This document shows positions 34,241-47,779 of a DNA stretch of 64,000 bases, piece after piece; positions within the stretch are counted from its first letter, which is position 1, and every line of letters begins with the position of its first letter. The stretch spans positions 124,001 through 188,000 of the forward strand of contig JAQFVV010006714.1 of the NCBI GenBank assembly GCA_028023455.1, in the 5' to 3' direction. The notes beneath the pieces are model-generated. The model did not search any database. It was not told where the DNA came from and worked only from the letters and a program-made list of their open reading frames with translations. This stretch comes from Epiperipatus broadwayi. Its lineage: Eukaryota; Onychophora; Udeonychophora; Euonychophora; Peripatidae. The translations under genes were made by a program, and so were the position numbers.

Positions 34241-34710
34241 ATATGCTAAATAATTAAGGAGATATTTACAAAAATATGATTGAAAATTATGATATGTAAA
34301 GTAAGAATGAATGTATTATATTGAATATAGATTTTTTATTACTATTCTATATTAGAATCATTAAAAAATAGTATGGTTATAAGTTTTGAGAATTTCACAG
34401 ATCATTCAATATTCCAGCAAAAAGAATATACAGTAAATAAAATTATATTCATGAAGTAAAGAACTGTTGTGAATTACAGTTAACTTTCTCTGCACATGCG
34501 TCAGTCGAGTTCAATCTTAAAATTATTATTTTGGCTATGGGTTGCAATCACAAGATTATGAATAACATGAAGTCCTAGTAATAACTCAACTTTTCTTGAT
34601 ACTATGAGTTTCTGATATCACATGAGCCTTAGTAGTTGTAGCTATCTGGGTAGAATTATTCTTGAGTCACAAGAAAAAATATAATAGTTGTTTTTATATA
34701 TAGGGTATAT

Positions 34711-35020
34711 GAGCACAGACTTTCACATGACCCACCACTCACCACACTATCTCATAACACTAACACACTTGAACACATGTTGAAAAGATAAATAATCACC
34801 AATAGACGTATTTCATGCTAAACCAGCACTCATCAGTTGGTCCAGATTACCATCTCTACACATATATGCTATAAGTGCTCAGATATATATTAAGATAGCC
34901 AATCCTCATACTTTAATAGACAGGCTTCAATCTACTCTACACTCCAACTCTTCAACCATCCATCCAATTGAAAATCTGATGATGGAATGCTCAAAGGCCA
35001 CCCTGAAGCCATTTTTAGTT
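34711..35020 (-). repeat. Dispersed inverted-repeat family D, copy
   Basis: Over about 300 bp this is the reverse of 46085-46394, sharing words such as cagcactcatcagttggtcc, ccaactcttcaaccatccat and tcaaaggccaccc. Non-coding. Confidence 0.78.
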
Positions 35021-38000
35021 TTTTTTACATTTATAAAAACAAAATCAATTTATATTACTTTTTGATTTAGAACGGAAATAATTTCTTAAATAAATGTTTT
35101 GCTCCATCTTTTTTTTTTAGAGAGGGGGGGGGTACATAAATACGATAGTAATTAATTTTCACTGCATATAAACCAAAAACAACTTTTGCCTCCTCTCCAT
35201 AATTTTTTTTTTTCGTTTAAAGAAATGAAATCATTGGTTTTTTGAAAAAAATCAAAATCATACTAAATAACGTATTTATTTAGCACAGACATATTCTTAT
35301 ATTTAAGTACTTATATGGAATAAAAATATTAATTATTTGTTTGCTTAGATCTAATTTTTAGTTATTTTTAACTTTATTATTAATTTCTATAATTAGCCAT
35401 GTTTATAACATTTCTACTCTTCCTTTATAGTATAAATCTATCTATCCATCACGCATATCGAATTGGTTTTTTTTATTAAATATGTGCTGGAAAATTTCCT
35501 GCGCCATTACGTATTCCAAATCTTACTATTAATAGTACATTTGCTCTAATGTATAGGCTTGTATGTTTAAATTTAAAAATAGATTAATTTTATATATGTC
35601 TATAAATATTTCCCGATCTTCAATATTATTAATTTTAAAAAATGATAAAAATAATCTTAATCAAAATATTAGCAACTTACAGCTTATAGACATGCAACAT
35701 GTTTGTTTTGAAATGTACATAATTTTGTTTTGTCTGGAAATTAGGTTGAAAATTAGATTGTAATAAAAAAAGACATATATTATAAGTATTAAAATGTTTC
35801 TGGCTGTGATAATAATGCTTTCATAACTTTAAAAAAAAAGGGAAATCACATAAAACATCAGAATCAGATCAAACATTATACTAAACGGAAAAGCTTAATA
35901 TGTTTTTAAAATTAAAATTTAATTTAGAATTCTAGGAATGTTAACGATGAAATGATTGAATTTTAGTAAAGTTTTTACATTAAACTGTCTTTTTTTAAAG
36001 GAAGATAATGGTGAATAAATTATAATTAAGTCTTCCTTTGTTCACAAAAACACTTTCCAAATAAAAAAATATATATTGAGAAAAACGTTAAAGTAAACTA
36101 ATAAAAACATTTGCACTTGCTAATTAGAAATCAATTATTATGCTGTTATATGTAAAAACGTATTTAATTTTATTATATCTTAATAATTTCCCAAATTATT
36201 TTTCAAGGTATTTGACATCCACACAGTAATATACAATTTGGACACATAGTTTAATCATGTTAATATCTGACATTTTATTTTGATGAGCAGATGTGTACAT
36301 TTCCATTTTTATACCTCCCAAAAACCAAAATATTCTCAAGATAAGTTATCTACTAATACAGAATTGATTTTTTGTAGAGCTTAAAAACAAGAAGTGATAT
36401 GCTTATGGTCTGAAACGTATCAAACAGTTTGTTTTTCAATTTTTAAAAGTGTGAGTTAATTACTAAACATATATGATTTATAAGACAGAACACAAAATCA
36501 TTAAATATTCTAATCAAATAGGAGCCAACTATATAAAACATTTGTTCAAACTCGAACTATTTGGTTTATGAGCAACGAAATTATGTGCAAGTTTTTATAA
36601 AACAGTTTGATAAATGGGGGAGTTGATGAGCAATAAATTTATGATATGAATGAAGAACTTTACTTAACATTTAAAGTTACAGTATTTTAGTTAAACCTAT
36701 AAGAATAAAAATTTGGAAGTAATTACAGTTTTAGTATAAATCTATGCTTCAAATTTTTTCATCTGTATTAATTTACATTTTGATCTATGCATGCGCACAA
36801 ACTTTAGAGAGAGCAAAAGATCTACTCAACCTTTATGAAAAATAACAAAATTATAATTAAGCCACTATGCTCTTAACTTTAAGTTAAAATTAAATTCTCT
36901 ATCATTTGGCATGTTTATCAGGACAATTTATCATTCTTTGAGCTTGTATCCAAAACAGTTCATGTAAATATTTCTAAATGCTAGTCTTTATGCATTTTCA
37001 TACTTTTTAAAAATAGAAAAAGTAAGTGTTTATGATAGTCTGTATCATCATATTATCATATAGGAAGTATATAATAAATTATGATTTAAAAAAACGATGT
37101 AAAAATATAAGTAGAACAATTATTACATAAATAGCTCAAATAATAAATTGTGTACCCTACATGAACAACAATTAATAACTTATTAATATCACTAGTAACC
37201 AATTGGAAATCTCTGGATACTGTCTGATTGAATATCTGCAATAAAAATTTGTGATAATATATTATTAACAACAATAACTTTTAACAGTGATTATTCTAAA
37301 AAGTAACATACTCTATAATAATATCTAATCCATCACAAATACAAAACAGTAGTTAATACGACTAAAATAAGAACCAAAACAATTCAGATAAAATAAGTTT
37401 TTCAATGTTGATGTAAATATGCTTATTTTATAATCCATGTTGAAGCATGTCATTAGTGACAAAATGATTACTTGTTATATAACAAAAACAATTACTTTGT
37501 AAAGTAATATTTTAGATATTGGAAGATGAATGTACAAGCAAGCAATATTAAAAACACATATAGCAGAATCTTCCTCAATTGATTCTGTGAAAGAATTTTT
37601 AAATGGTACGGGCATCTTATTTTCAAATAATGCAATAATTTTTGCTTTTTATCATCCAGAATTTCAATTAATTTTATCCCATATATTATTATTATTATAA
37701 AGAATTTAAGTTATAAATTCAAATCAGTAAATTCAATCTTTTAATGAAATAAGCACTTAGTAAGAATAATAAATCACCAACCCCTCAGCTTTATTAATCT
37801 ACAAAAATCTAGAGACTTTATTAAGGATCTCAACCTCTAAGCTTTTCAATCATTATACATGACTGAAATTATACTACAACAATATTTTTAAATGTTTATT
37901 TTAAAAACTGGTTGCACTATATGCAATAATTTATATCATATCAAACAAAAAAAGATTCGTATTTAAAATCAAGACTTAGTATATTACATTTAAAAAAAGA

Positions 38001-38217
38001 CATTGATATATTTTGTGTTTATCTGAAAGTTTGTGATGACCTCATTTTAGAAATAATTATATTTTAAACTACTTCCTTCACACAATATTAATTGTTAAAT
38101 ATCTTTAGAAAAATTCAAACTTTTTAAAAGTTTTAATACATTTGGTTGTTAATAATAACACACAAATTAGTATATAGAACAACATTTTAATTGGTATTAT
38201 TTTCTACCTTCTTCATA
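35021..38217. other. Long A+T-rich stretch, no gene recognised
   Basis: No coding similarity or repeat structure that I can recognise; a nine-base G run lies at 35124-35132. Confidence 0.5.
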
Positions 38218-38323
38218 GATGTTGCTAACTTGAAGTGACAGTGCTAGCATGAAAATTCAACCTGAACCTTTAGACTTGTAAATATTGAATTTAAGGTAAT
38301 GCGCTAACCAACTAGGCTATTCT
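38218..38323 (-). repeat. tRNA-like SINE head, degenerate
   Basis: On the minus strand, cctagttggttagcgcatta resembles a tRNA D-arm with box A. About 50 nt later aaaggttcaggttgaat resembles a box B arm, and then comes catgctagcactgtcac. The last words resemble those after box B in the SINE at 47780 (catgctagtactgttac), so this may be a worn head of that family. Confidence 0.5.
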
Positions 38324-38403
38324 TTCAAATAGTCAGTAGAATTTCATATATTTATCTATGAGGATCCTCTTGATTTCCAATTTCTTCATTAGGATTAGAT
38401 TAT

Positions 38404-38604
38404 GAATTATTACACTACATTGATTTGTGGGCCATCCAGATATTACGAATTATTACACTACCTTGATTTATGGGGCTTCCAGATATTATGAATTATTACA
38501 TTACATTGATTTATGGGGCTTCCAGATAGTATGAATTATTACACTACCTTGATTTATGGGGCTTCCAGATATTATGAATTATTAAACTTTGATTTATGGG
38601 GCTA
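38404..38604. repeat. 43-bp tandem repeat, about 4.6 units
   Basis: The word gaattatta recurs at 38404, 38447, 38490, 38533 and 38576, exactly 43 bases apart. Each unit continues with actac(c/a)ttgatttatgggg and tccagatat. The last unit is broken. Confidence 0.95.
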
Positions 38605-40104
38605 TTTTCCAATGTCATGAGACCATTTCTTTGTATTTTTTTCCACTCTGACCAATATTTTTCTTTTCACAATCAAACATATATTCATTGATACACACAT
38701 GCAGTGCTTCTTTAGATACACCTGTTTTTTTCTTTCCTAATCATCAATTTGTACTTTTTAATCACATTTTAATGGTTTCACAAAATGCATTCTTCCAAAT
38801 ATACATGGAATTTTGTAGATGCAGCTTCTGCTTTTCAGCATTTCAAGTTTAGGTTTTGTAGGCTTTGGAAAGCTGTTCTGATATATTTATTGCAGTTTTT
38901 TTTAGTTTGTCTGCTATTAGTGATATGTATGAACGTACTACATTACTAATATTTTTTTTTTCTTTTCATTTTTTTGTTTTTAATTTTCTGTTTATGGTTT
39001 TTAATAACACTGAAGGATAACCCAATTTATCCATTCTATTTTGAACACTTTTTAGCAAAAAACCTTTTATTGTATATATATATGCATACACAATCTTACA
39101 TTTTGAATGTCTTGTAGTCTTCTTCAGAGCTATGATATAATGAACAAAATAAAATACATAACTATATAAATGATACCATTAAAAATGAAAATAACAAAAT
39201 TAATAAAAAAAAACTAAAAAACAACATAAAATATAACAAAACATAATAAAACTGAAATAAATAAAAATGTAATCAAACCCAAATAAAATACTCCAAGTAA
39301 TATAAAATAAAATATACAATATAAATATAAAATATATATGTATATTCCTAGGAACTGTATATATACATATTCATGAACAATTATTAATTTAAATATATTA
39401 TTCATTTTTATTATTATTACATTTTTTTAATAATCTCCTAATTATTTCTATTTCTTATAAACTTAAACTTTAGTCTTATTAGCTCCATCTTAATAAAATA
39501 CTTAATATTTTATTTTCATATAATTCTCAATTCAACTTTAATTTATTTATTAAAAATATTCTTTTTAATTTTCAAATCATATAATATTTATTATTTTCTT
39601 ATTCATTCTGACTGAAGTTAAGTAATTGGGAAAGAGTCTGCTTCAATCAATTGATAACATTTGATCATCATCTATGGTACTTCTAAAATGTTTGACCCCT
39701 ATATAAAACTTCAAAAAGAAGGCCCTTTTTAATGTTTTATAAAATATTTTTTAGTGATTTTGTTATTCTTTAATGATCAATAGTCAAAGGGCTCCTAAAA
39801 CTCAAAAGACTATACACATTATCATGATATACTACATGATGATGATAGTTAGCTACATCACAACTGGTAACTCAATATCATTGAAATGGTCAAAGTTTAA
39901 TAATGAAATAAATGACTAATAAAAACATAATTTGTATTTTGGTTTTTTTATAAACCACATTAATAAATGTAATATTCTATCTTACTCATATTCAAAGCAA
40001 AGAATATCAAAAATGGCTTATCTAATAAATTGTATTTCACATTTATTAAACCTGAATTATAAATTAAAATTCTTAAGATGAGCAAACGTTTGCACAGCCA
40101 ATCG
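38605..40104. other. A+T-rich stretch, nothing recognised
   Basis: No gene recognised. Confidence 0.45.
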
Positions 40105-41422
40105 TATTAAATGACTTTTTTTAAAAAAAAAGATTAAACTTTATTGGATATAAAATGTTTTACAAGGTAAACATTGATTTACATAGTATAATATGGAGAT
40201 TTAAAATGATACATTGTATTTTTTGTCGATAGCATTTACAAAATTGACCAACTTGTGAAGACCTAAAGCTTCAGTCCATGAGATGATTAACTATTAAAAG
40301 TAAGCCTATGTTACAATTAGGAATTATTCGTAAAGTCTAGAGTTCAAATATGAATAGCGTTTTAAGAGTACAATATTAAGAAATCCAATTTGCGGTATTA
40401 ATATGGAGATTTAAAATGATACATTATATTTTTTGTCCAAAGCATTTCCAAAAATTAACCAACTTGTGAAGACTTAATGCATTAGTCCATGAGATGATTA
40501 ACTATTAAAAGTAAACCTATGTTACAATTAGGATTTATTCGTAAAGTCTAGAGTTCAAATATGAATTGTGTTTTAAGAGTACAATATTGAGAAGTCCAAT
40601 TTGCAGTAGATAAGTTGAGAATTAGGAAAACACTTGAGATAACATCAAATACAGGCTAAATTTAATCTACTGTTTAGTTCTCCAAAATGGCCTCGAATAT
40701 CTTTACAGGAGAGCAATTCAGAATATTTTGGTAGAATTATGGAAAACAAAGGGAAAAAACCAAGCTTTGAAAAGTCTCTGCTGAAATCCATTCCAATCCA
40801 CCATATGAATAGCAAAAGACCAACCTCACCAATAACAACATTGGAAATAATAGAAATAAATAAGGTGATTCACCTGCAATTATAATCTTTAGCCAAACTG
40901 CAGCTTACTTTGCAACAAACCATGGATAAAATCACCTATAAAAATAACACTAAAAAAACTGCTATAAATAACATTATTTTTTCTTTTCTTGTGAATGAGA
41001 GAAGCCAACGTCAGAAACAATCCCCACAGTGCCCTCATCCCAGACCCAATCCTCAAAAGAACTAGGATTTAGGCTCCCAGCCTCCTCCTAGACAGCCAGC
41101 TCCCTCACTCACTCAGCAAAACTGAGTGAAACAAAAAATGTTTATTAAAAGGTAAAATTACTTTAGAAATCTTTTGAAATTTCAATGGCTGCTATATAAT
41201 TTGCACAGTGTTTTTATAAAAGTCGAAATTTTTCTTACTTGTGATAATGTGTTGGCATAACTTGTATATGAAAAGAGAGCTAAGAAACTCCTCTTTTGAG
41301 TAGGAATAGTTTTAGAAAAAAATAATTCCCTAAACTAAGAAAAAAAACTTAAACGGAGAGCCAGAAACAGAGTTAACTGGAGTCCTTGGCTCCCTCTAGT
41401 TTATAATATTAAATGACTTTTT
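40105..41422 (-). mobile_element. Retroposed element with 16-bp target duplication
   Basis: The 16 bases tattaaatgacttttt occur at 40105-40120 and 41407-41422. The ~1.29-kb insert between them reads on the minus strand towards an AATAAA signal and a poly(A)-like tail (40121-40131 region). The far (5') end is comparatively G+C-rich (ctagagggagccaaggact). The 3' part consists of two 210-bp tandem units. I could not identify a protein in it. It may be the 3' portion of a LINE or a retrocopy of a host transcript. Confidence 0.75.
40191..40610. repeat. Two-unit 210-bp tandem duplication
   Basis: The unit starting atatggagatttaaaatgat at 40191 is repeated at 40401 with few differences (for example gatgattaactattaaaagt in both). 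Both units lie inside the retroposed element. Confidence 0.95.
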
Positions 41423-42297
41423 ATAAGAATAAAAATTACTTTTTCAGAAAACAGTATTTGAAAAATTGAATGTGTTAAAAACATCTCTTTACTAACAGTG
41501 TGTAAAGTAATATTTCTTATATTAAAAAAATTCAATTTGTAGAAGAAAAAATTTGTTTGCTAACTGATCAATTACCAGAGAATGTTTTGGCTAATGAATG
41601 TGGTTGTTTTTAACTGTTTTTATTGTTTTTGAATTGAAGTCTTTTTAAAAATATTTTTTTTATTTGCATAAAAACATGAAAGTAAGATGACTTCAGTATT
41701 CAATGAGTTTTATCATATTTTGGCATTATTTTTTTGAACAAATACTTTTGGATTTTTTTTTACTTTCAATTATTAAAATTAGCAATGTCTACATTATTTA
41801 TATCATTAATTTTATTAATTCTAAAACTTTATTAAGTCATCCATGTAATATTTTAATATCTACCTGTTTAAATCCAATTACTTCAATTAAGCACAGTAAA
41901 ACAAATGTTTTTAATGTGTTCTTGATTTGACATATTACTTTTTTTTAGAAATTTCAAACAAAGATGCTCTCTTTTTCAGAGAAATTCTGGGAGAAGATTA
42001 TTTCTAAAAATATTTCTTACAATATTTAATCTATGAAACCAACATTCCATAAATTAACACTGCCAATAATCTTCAACACAATGGATCATATATTTTGACC
42101 ATTCTTACTATAGCAATAAGTTCCAGCATTTGATAAACGTGTTTCTCACTTTCACTGCGTTTAAAATGTGTTTTTTTTTTTTTCAATTTCAAGTTATTCT
42201 TTAATTACAATGTTTTCATGATAGCCATTAATTAAAACATTGCCTATCTTAAAAAATTTATAGCAGTATTTTATCTTTGGAGAATCTAATCTATTTA
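41423..42297. other. A+T-rich stretch, nothing recognised
   Basis: No gene or distinctive repeat seen. Confidence 0.45.
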
Positions 42298-42360
42298 GCA
42301 GTTGTCCCGGGTTAGCAGGTTCGCTTCCCAGCTGATGCTATGACACATGGGAAAAAAAAA
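42298..42360 (+). mobile_element. Short tRNA-like SINE, copy f (5'-truncated)
   Basis: Retains gcagttgtcccggg, the box B arm (caggttcgcttccc), gatgctatgacacatgg and an A-tail. Confidence 0.78.
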
Positions 42361-42466
42361 TTTAATAGAAGCTACTACAAAATGCAAAAATTGTTGTGAT
42401 AAAGAACATTAACAATAAAGATAATAAAAAATAATTTCTTGCCACTATTTTAATTTGATTCTAAAT

Positions 42467-42834
42467 CAGGGGTCCCCAACCTTTTTGCACTTAAGAGCAC
42501 ATTCTATAATACCGGCCAGGTGGCGGGCACCATTTATTTTTTCAATATAAATTTATAGTTGGATATTGTTAATAATACACATAATGTATAAAAAAATATT
42601 TATTTCAAAAATAAAATTTTAACATATAATTAACATTTATATTTTTACGCTGTAAAAGTATAGTATGCCCTACAATTTGATTACAATATAATACAATAAT
42701 TTATAAGAAATTTTAAAAATTAAATTTATTTGTATCAGATAAATAATTTTTTATCATGTTCGGATAGCGGCGGGTGCATGTAAAATGGTCTGCAGGCAAC
42801 ATGGTGCCCACGGGCATAGGGTTGGGGACCCCTG
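42467..42834. mobile_element. 368-bp hAT MITE
   Basis: Ends are caggggtccccaacc and, inverted, ggttggggacccctg, the classic terminal repeat of a widespread non-autonomous hAT group. The flanks are ttctaaat (42459-42466) and tcctaaat (42835-42842), an 8-bp target duplication with one change. A subterminal motif, gcgggcacca near the left and tggtgcccacgggc near the right, is also inverted. The interior is A+T-rich and non-coding. Confidence 0.92.
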
Positions 42835-42842
42835 TCCTAAAT

Positions 42843-45800
42843 AAATAATAGTGTTGAATTGCGCGTATATGCTTGATATATTTGTATAGAAAAGTATAAA
42901 TAATAGAATCTATTTATTAGGAGAAACATCAATTATTTATTTATTTTGGATCACCCCCCCCCCAGTTGTAAATTTACATAATGTTGTTGTAAATTCTAAA
43001 ATTTTATTTTAATCAAAGTTTATAAATATTAATTATAATTAGAAGAAAAACCTTAACATATTTTACCCATAACATGCAGCCTATTTGCATGTCTGATATA
43101 CCTTTTTAAAAATGTATGATTTATTTAGAATGTATAAATCTTGGGTTCTTAATAATTTTTAAAAGCGATAAGTAAATTTTTTTTTTTAAATCTCTTAATT
43201 CCAAAATAAGAAAGCATATGAAATCTAAAAAACATTAACATTCATTTTTTGAAAGATCATTTCTTTGAGCAGCTTTTTTAGAATCCAAATTAAAATATTC
43301 TACTGCAAATCTCTAATCTATTACCAAGATATGTAAAATTAGTTTAAAGTAAGTTTCTAGATCATTTTATCTATAATTACAAGTACTTGAATTTGAAAAA
43401 AAAGTGGGTAGCATAATATTCAATATTGTTTGTTGGTGTTGTTTATATTGGGCGATGGTAAGAATAGGCAAATTCCCATTGGCAATAATCAATTACATTC
43501 TCAAGAGTATAGTTCTACTGTAGCATATATCTTCATCTGTCTTTGGACATAACAGTTAGATTTCTTGCCAGTAGACTGAGAACTAAGCAATTCCATTGTA
43601 ATAAATAAGTGGAAGGGCTTTATTATTATCCATGATATTTTGTCATTGTTTATCACACTCTCAATACAATTTATTTTAGCATTTATACATTAAATTTACA
43701 CATATAATATGCATATATCTTTTTGTATATAAATTAAACAGCTTTTTTTTATCATTAAGAGATCAACTAATTTTATTTATTGCATCAATTCTAATAAATC
43801 TATACATGTGTCTACCATCATTGTCATGATTTGAATTTTGAATCATCAAGAATTTCTTCAGATAGTCAACCTAAAATCAACCTAGCTATCCATCTAATTA
43901 TTGATAAATAAATATCTGGCCATTCTATTATAGATAATAAATCAAGAAAAGGTCCTGCCTGGTTTAGTGCAGCAATAGGGTAATACAGTCTGGAACTCAA
44001 GGTCATTGAATCACGGCCTACTTCTGATCCACAAACTTCTTATGAACTCATAAGCAACAAGTCATTGCACTTTATTATTATTAATCAAGAAAAGAAATAT
44101 TAAACTTTCGACAAACAGCAGTTGATTTTTCGTCCACTATTTGATTTCTCTGTCAAGAAATGCTGAACAAGTCTTTATCTTAATGTTTAAGGCCGTTTTT
44201 ACAAGTACATATAGCATAAATTTAGGTAAAACAGCTTTTAAATAACACATTTCAGGAAAAGGACCTTTCCAAAATCTTCTAAAGAGAACTAATAAAATGA
44301 TGTTACTCACCAGTGTGTATAGTGAGAGCTTTTCGTCTTAGGGTTTTCATCTATTTATAGTAATTATAGTAACTACAGCCCATTTACTAATGGAGAGCTA
44401 GCTAAGTTGGCCATAGATTTGGCTATTTAAAGAAAAATTCTAAGTCTGTTGACAGCGTAAGAAAATTTTTATTCTTTCTGATTTGAACCCCAGATCGAAG
44501 GCATAGCAAAGTATACCGATATACAGATTTATAAATTGGGTTGCAATAAATAAAAAAATTTCAACCGCTATGGCCCGAGATCCGTCTTATAAAAAGTGTA
44601 TGTAAATGAGTGTCTGCAATATAAGTTTCGAAAAGTTATTTTATTGCTAGAATTTGGATATTTGTCAGTCTTTATTAATGTATCGTTTTCAAAATCATAA
44701 CAAAATGATTAGAAAAATAATTTGTCAATTAAATATTATATAGAATTACTTCTTTAAATCGTCAATCATTAACCTATTTATGTTTAAGGTTTAAATAAAA
44801 AATTTTATTTTGATTGCAGTTTGCTTTGAGTTATATAATATATAGAATTTCATAATTTCCTATAATGCCTTCATAATACTGTATTTCAAAAAAAAAAAAA
44901 AGTGTAAAAATATAATGTGATGTGATGTGATAAAATTTCAATATTGAACGTAGTGTCCTCTAGCAGATATTTGAGAAATTATTTGTAATAAATTTTATAT
45001 TAACATTCAAATGTCTATCTGTGTCTGCCTAACCATCTATCATTTTTTGTATATGAAAATGATTCGAGATTTATCTTTATTTATCGTATTAAAAAAAGAG
45101 AAAGCCACAATAAAACAAGTTTAGATGATTCTATATAAATATTATTAAAAATAGTCTCTATTTAAGCCAAATTTAGTGACTAATTTTAAAGACTAGTTTT
45201 AAGAAAGTGAAAAAAGGTCTAAAACAATCTTAAAAATAAACTATTATTATAACTTTTAATTATTTTTATTTACTATTATTTTTTTATTTAATTTATTGAA
45301 AGTTGAAAATAAAAATTAATATTGAGAGAATCTATATCAGAAAACTAATTGGACTTCACAGATATATATAATCAGATAAAATAATATATAATAAACAAAA
45401 TATTGGAATTAATTTTACAATTTTCAAAATATCATCAAATAAATAAAAGCTACAGCCAGCTTAATCCTATGTTAAAGTTTTATAATTTCTTTGTCTTTCA
45501 CACTTTATCGACTATAAGTTGATTGGACCTTTTATGTATTTTATTTATTTATTGTTCTTTTGAAAATTGTATAAACATTCGATAAAAGTCTGAGCTTTAT
45601 TGAAAGCATACCCTATGAGTAATGTTCCCTTAGTCTTTAAATCATCTTGTTTCACCACCATGGAAGAGGTTATTTAAAAGCTCTTTATGTCAGTATGAAA
45701 TTTTACTTCTTAAAATCACTAATCCATATGAAGTTTGCTTCATACACTAAGATGTTTGCGATCATTGCACGTAAAAAAATGAAATGTTTCCAAAAAATAT

Positions 45801-45954
45801 AAGAAAAATAACAGTTTCAGCATTATTTATTTTTATCCAAGGAAATCACTTATGCTTCCACTATCATCTTTAAGCATAATCGGCATTAAAAGAAAAATCG
45901 GATAATATTTGAATACAAATATAATGTATATATTTCAGCTTGATGGAATATTTG
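42843..45954. other. Long A+T-rich stretch, no gene recognised
   Basis: No coding similarity that I can recognise. A ten-base C run lies at 42954-42963. Confidence 0.5.
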
Positions 45955-46394
45955 AATACAAACTTTCAAGCTCTCTTCAGTTTTCCATTCCATTCCTTCC
46001 GTGCATTTAAATGGACTTAAGGTCCTACATATGAGGGATCAAAATGACTTAAGGTCAACTTGGGTGTGACAATAATATCGGCAGCAATAAGGGCTTTGAG
46101 CATTTCATCCTCAGATTTTCAATGGTATGGATGGCTGAAGAGTTGGAGAGTGGAGAAGATTGAAGCTTGTCCGTTAAAGTTTGAAGATTTGCTATTTTAA
46201 TATAAATTGAGCAGTAATTGTATATGTGTGTGGGAAATGATGATCCGGATCAACTAATGAGTGCTGATTCAGCATGAAATATGTATATTGGTGATCATTT
46301 ATATTTTTCACATTACATGGCCATGTGTGTCCGTTGTATAAGATGGTGTGGATGACTTAAGAAAGCCTGAAAGTCTGTGTTCTAATGCCCTCTA
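45955..46394 (+). repeat. Dispersed inverted-repeat family D, longer copy
   Basis: Includes a left arm (actttcaagctctcttcag near 45967), the body shared with 34711-35020 in reverse (ggatggctgaagagttgga, gagtgctgattcagcatgaa), and a right arm near 46335-46390 that ends in gaaagtctgtgttctaatg. No coding capacity. Confidence 0.75.
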
Positions 46395-46671
46395 ATAAAA
46401 ATTAATTAAGTTAATATGCAATCTTCAAAATTTCTGCCTATACAAAAATAAACCAACATCTTCAGATAATCAAAATTGTCTGTAGACATTCATAAGTATT
46501 GCTTGCCTCTGCATATAAAGTCATATGAGAAAAAAAGGTTATGCTTAAGATATTATGCAAAGTGCAAATATATTATATGCTTCAGGCTTATTATCTAAGT
46601 AGCATAATAGATCAGTACATACACTTTACTGCTATGTTACCAAATGTTACATAAACTATAACTTTACTACC

Positions 46672-46745
46672 CTGTGCCATTTAGCACAGTGGTAATACAC
46701 CTGGAAAGAGATAAAAGTTTCCTGGACCAATTCTCAGCTGATTAA
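46672..46745 (+). repeat. Degenerate tRNA-like segment
   Basis: A clear box A-like word (ttagcacagtggtaatac) is followed by a weak box B region (ggaccaattctcag) at tRNA spacing. Probably a worn SINE head, not a working tRNA gene. Confidence 0.35.
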
Positions 46746-47779
46746 AAATTTAAGATATTTCAGTTAATCAAGCATTCAATTTGCCATCTAATTCTTTCAA
46801 TAACCCATGTTTCAAAAAACTAAGCATATACTTATTTATTTCACACAAGTCCAGAGATGAGAAAACTAAACTTTTCTCACTATCTGATTCATAGCCATTT
46901 TTGAAAATCCCTTATGAATTACTTATGATAAAATTAACTTAAAGTTAAGATGCTTTAATGAAAGTATATCAGAAAATAATGACATTTCTTGTACTGACAT
47001 TAACATTAGGAATGTTTTAACTCAGTAGCATATATATATAATAAACTTGATTTTGCACAAAGCTAGATGTTCATAAATGTAAATCATATGATAACAATCC
47101 AAGCATATATATATACACACCTTTGGAGAACCCAGTTACAATTTCCAATTACCAGAAGAATTTTTTTATAGTCAGCATAAAGTAATTCAGATTGATATAA
47201 GGATAAGAGTGATCAATTTTACCAAAGATAAATATATATTTACCATATTACTTAAAATAAAAAGGACACAAAAAATGGCAGAAGTGATGAAGGTAGAATA
47301 ATTATTTAATAAATAACACTTAAACATTATTATTCATCTTTTCATTCTCTCAAGTTAGTACAGAACTGGATATCTTGACACTCTTTCTGCACTCAATGTG
47401 ATAGCAGAATCGACTCTTATTTAACATAAAGCAATTCTGTGTCCAGTTTATTCTCTCTTGTTTTGTTGTTGCTGTTTTCTAAATTTCTATTATTTGCTTT
47501 TCTTTCTATCTTAATTTTTATTTCGGAAATCAAATGACTGCAATTTATTTATGAGTGGTGATAATAATGATGATCCACAACTAGGGGATCATTTTCATCA
47601 AAAGTGGTAGGCTGTTGTTTTGATGAAATCTCATTTGTGGTCCTTTAGAAAACCATCATGACACTTTTTAAAATAATAATGTGAGTGCTTACACTTTATA
47701 ATTTTTCCAGCCATTGTTTTTTTAATTAGAATTTTGAACATTTGTAGAGAAAATAAGGTTGAAAACAAGTTTATAAACT

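Larger units (their letters stand above)
31607..34250 (-). pseudogene. Decayed Ty3/gypsy-like LTR retrotransposon
   Basis: A minus-strand relic of an LTR retrotransposon of the kind often annotated as K02A2.6-like in invertebrates. A gag-like segment (about 33040-33190) reads MLRDHYIYIIHDARI, followed by the pattern LL...ITFESAL, typical of this gag family. An aspartic protease block holds the catalytic DSG (32640-32648) within MEFDSGSAVSIMS. The last frame before the 3' LTR (31910-32092) resembles the end of pol. Most of the reverse transcriptase, RNase H and integrase is missing, so the element is deleted as well as frameshifted. Related sequences at both ends (31607-31895 and 33604-34240) act as the LTRs. 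Confidence 0.68.

Noticed and set aside
38404-38604. CRISPR-like regular repeat
   Set aside because: The 43-bp units are directly adjacent with no unique spacers, and the sequence is clearly animal-type; it is a minisatellite.
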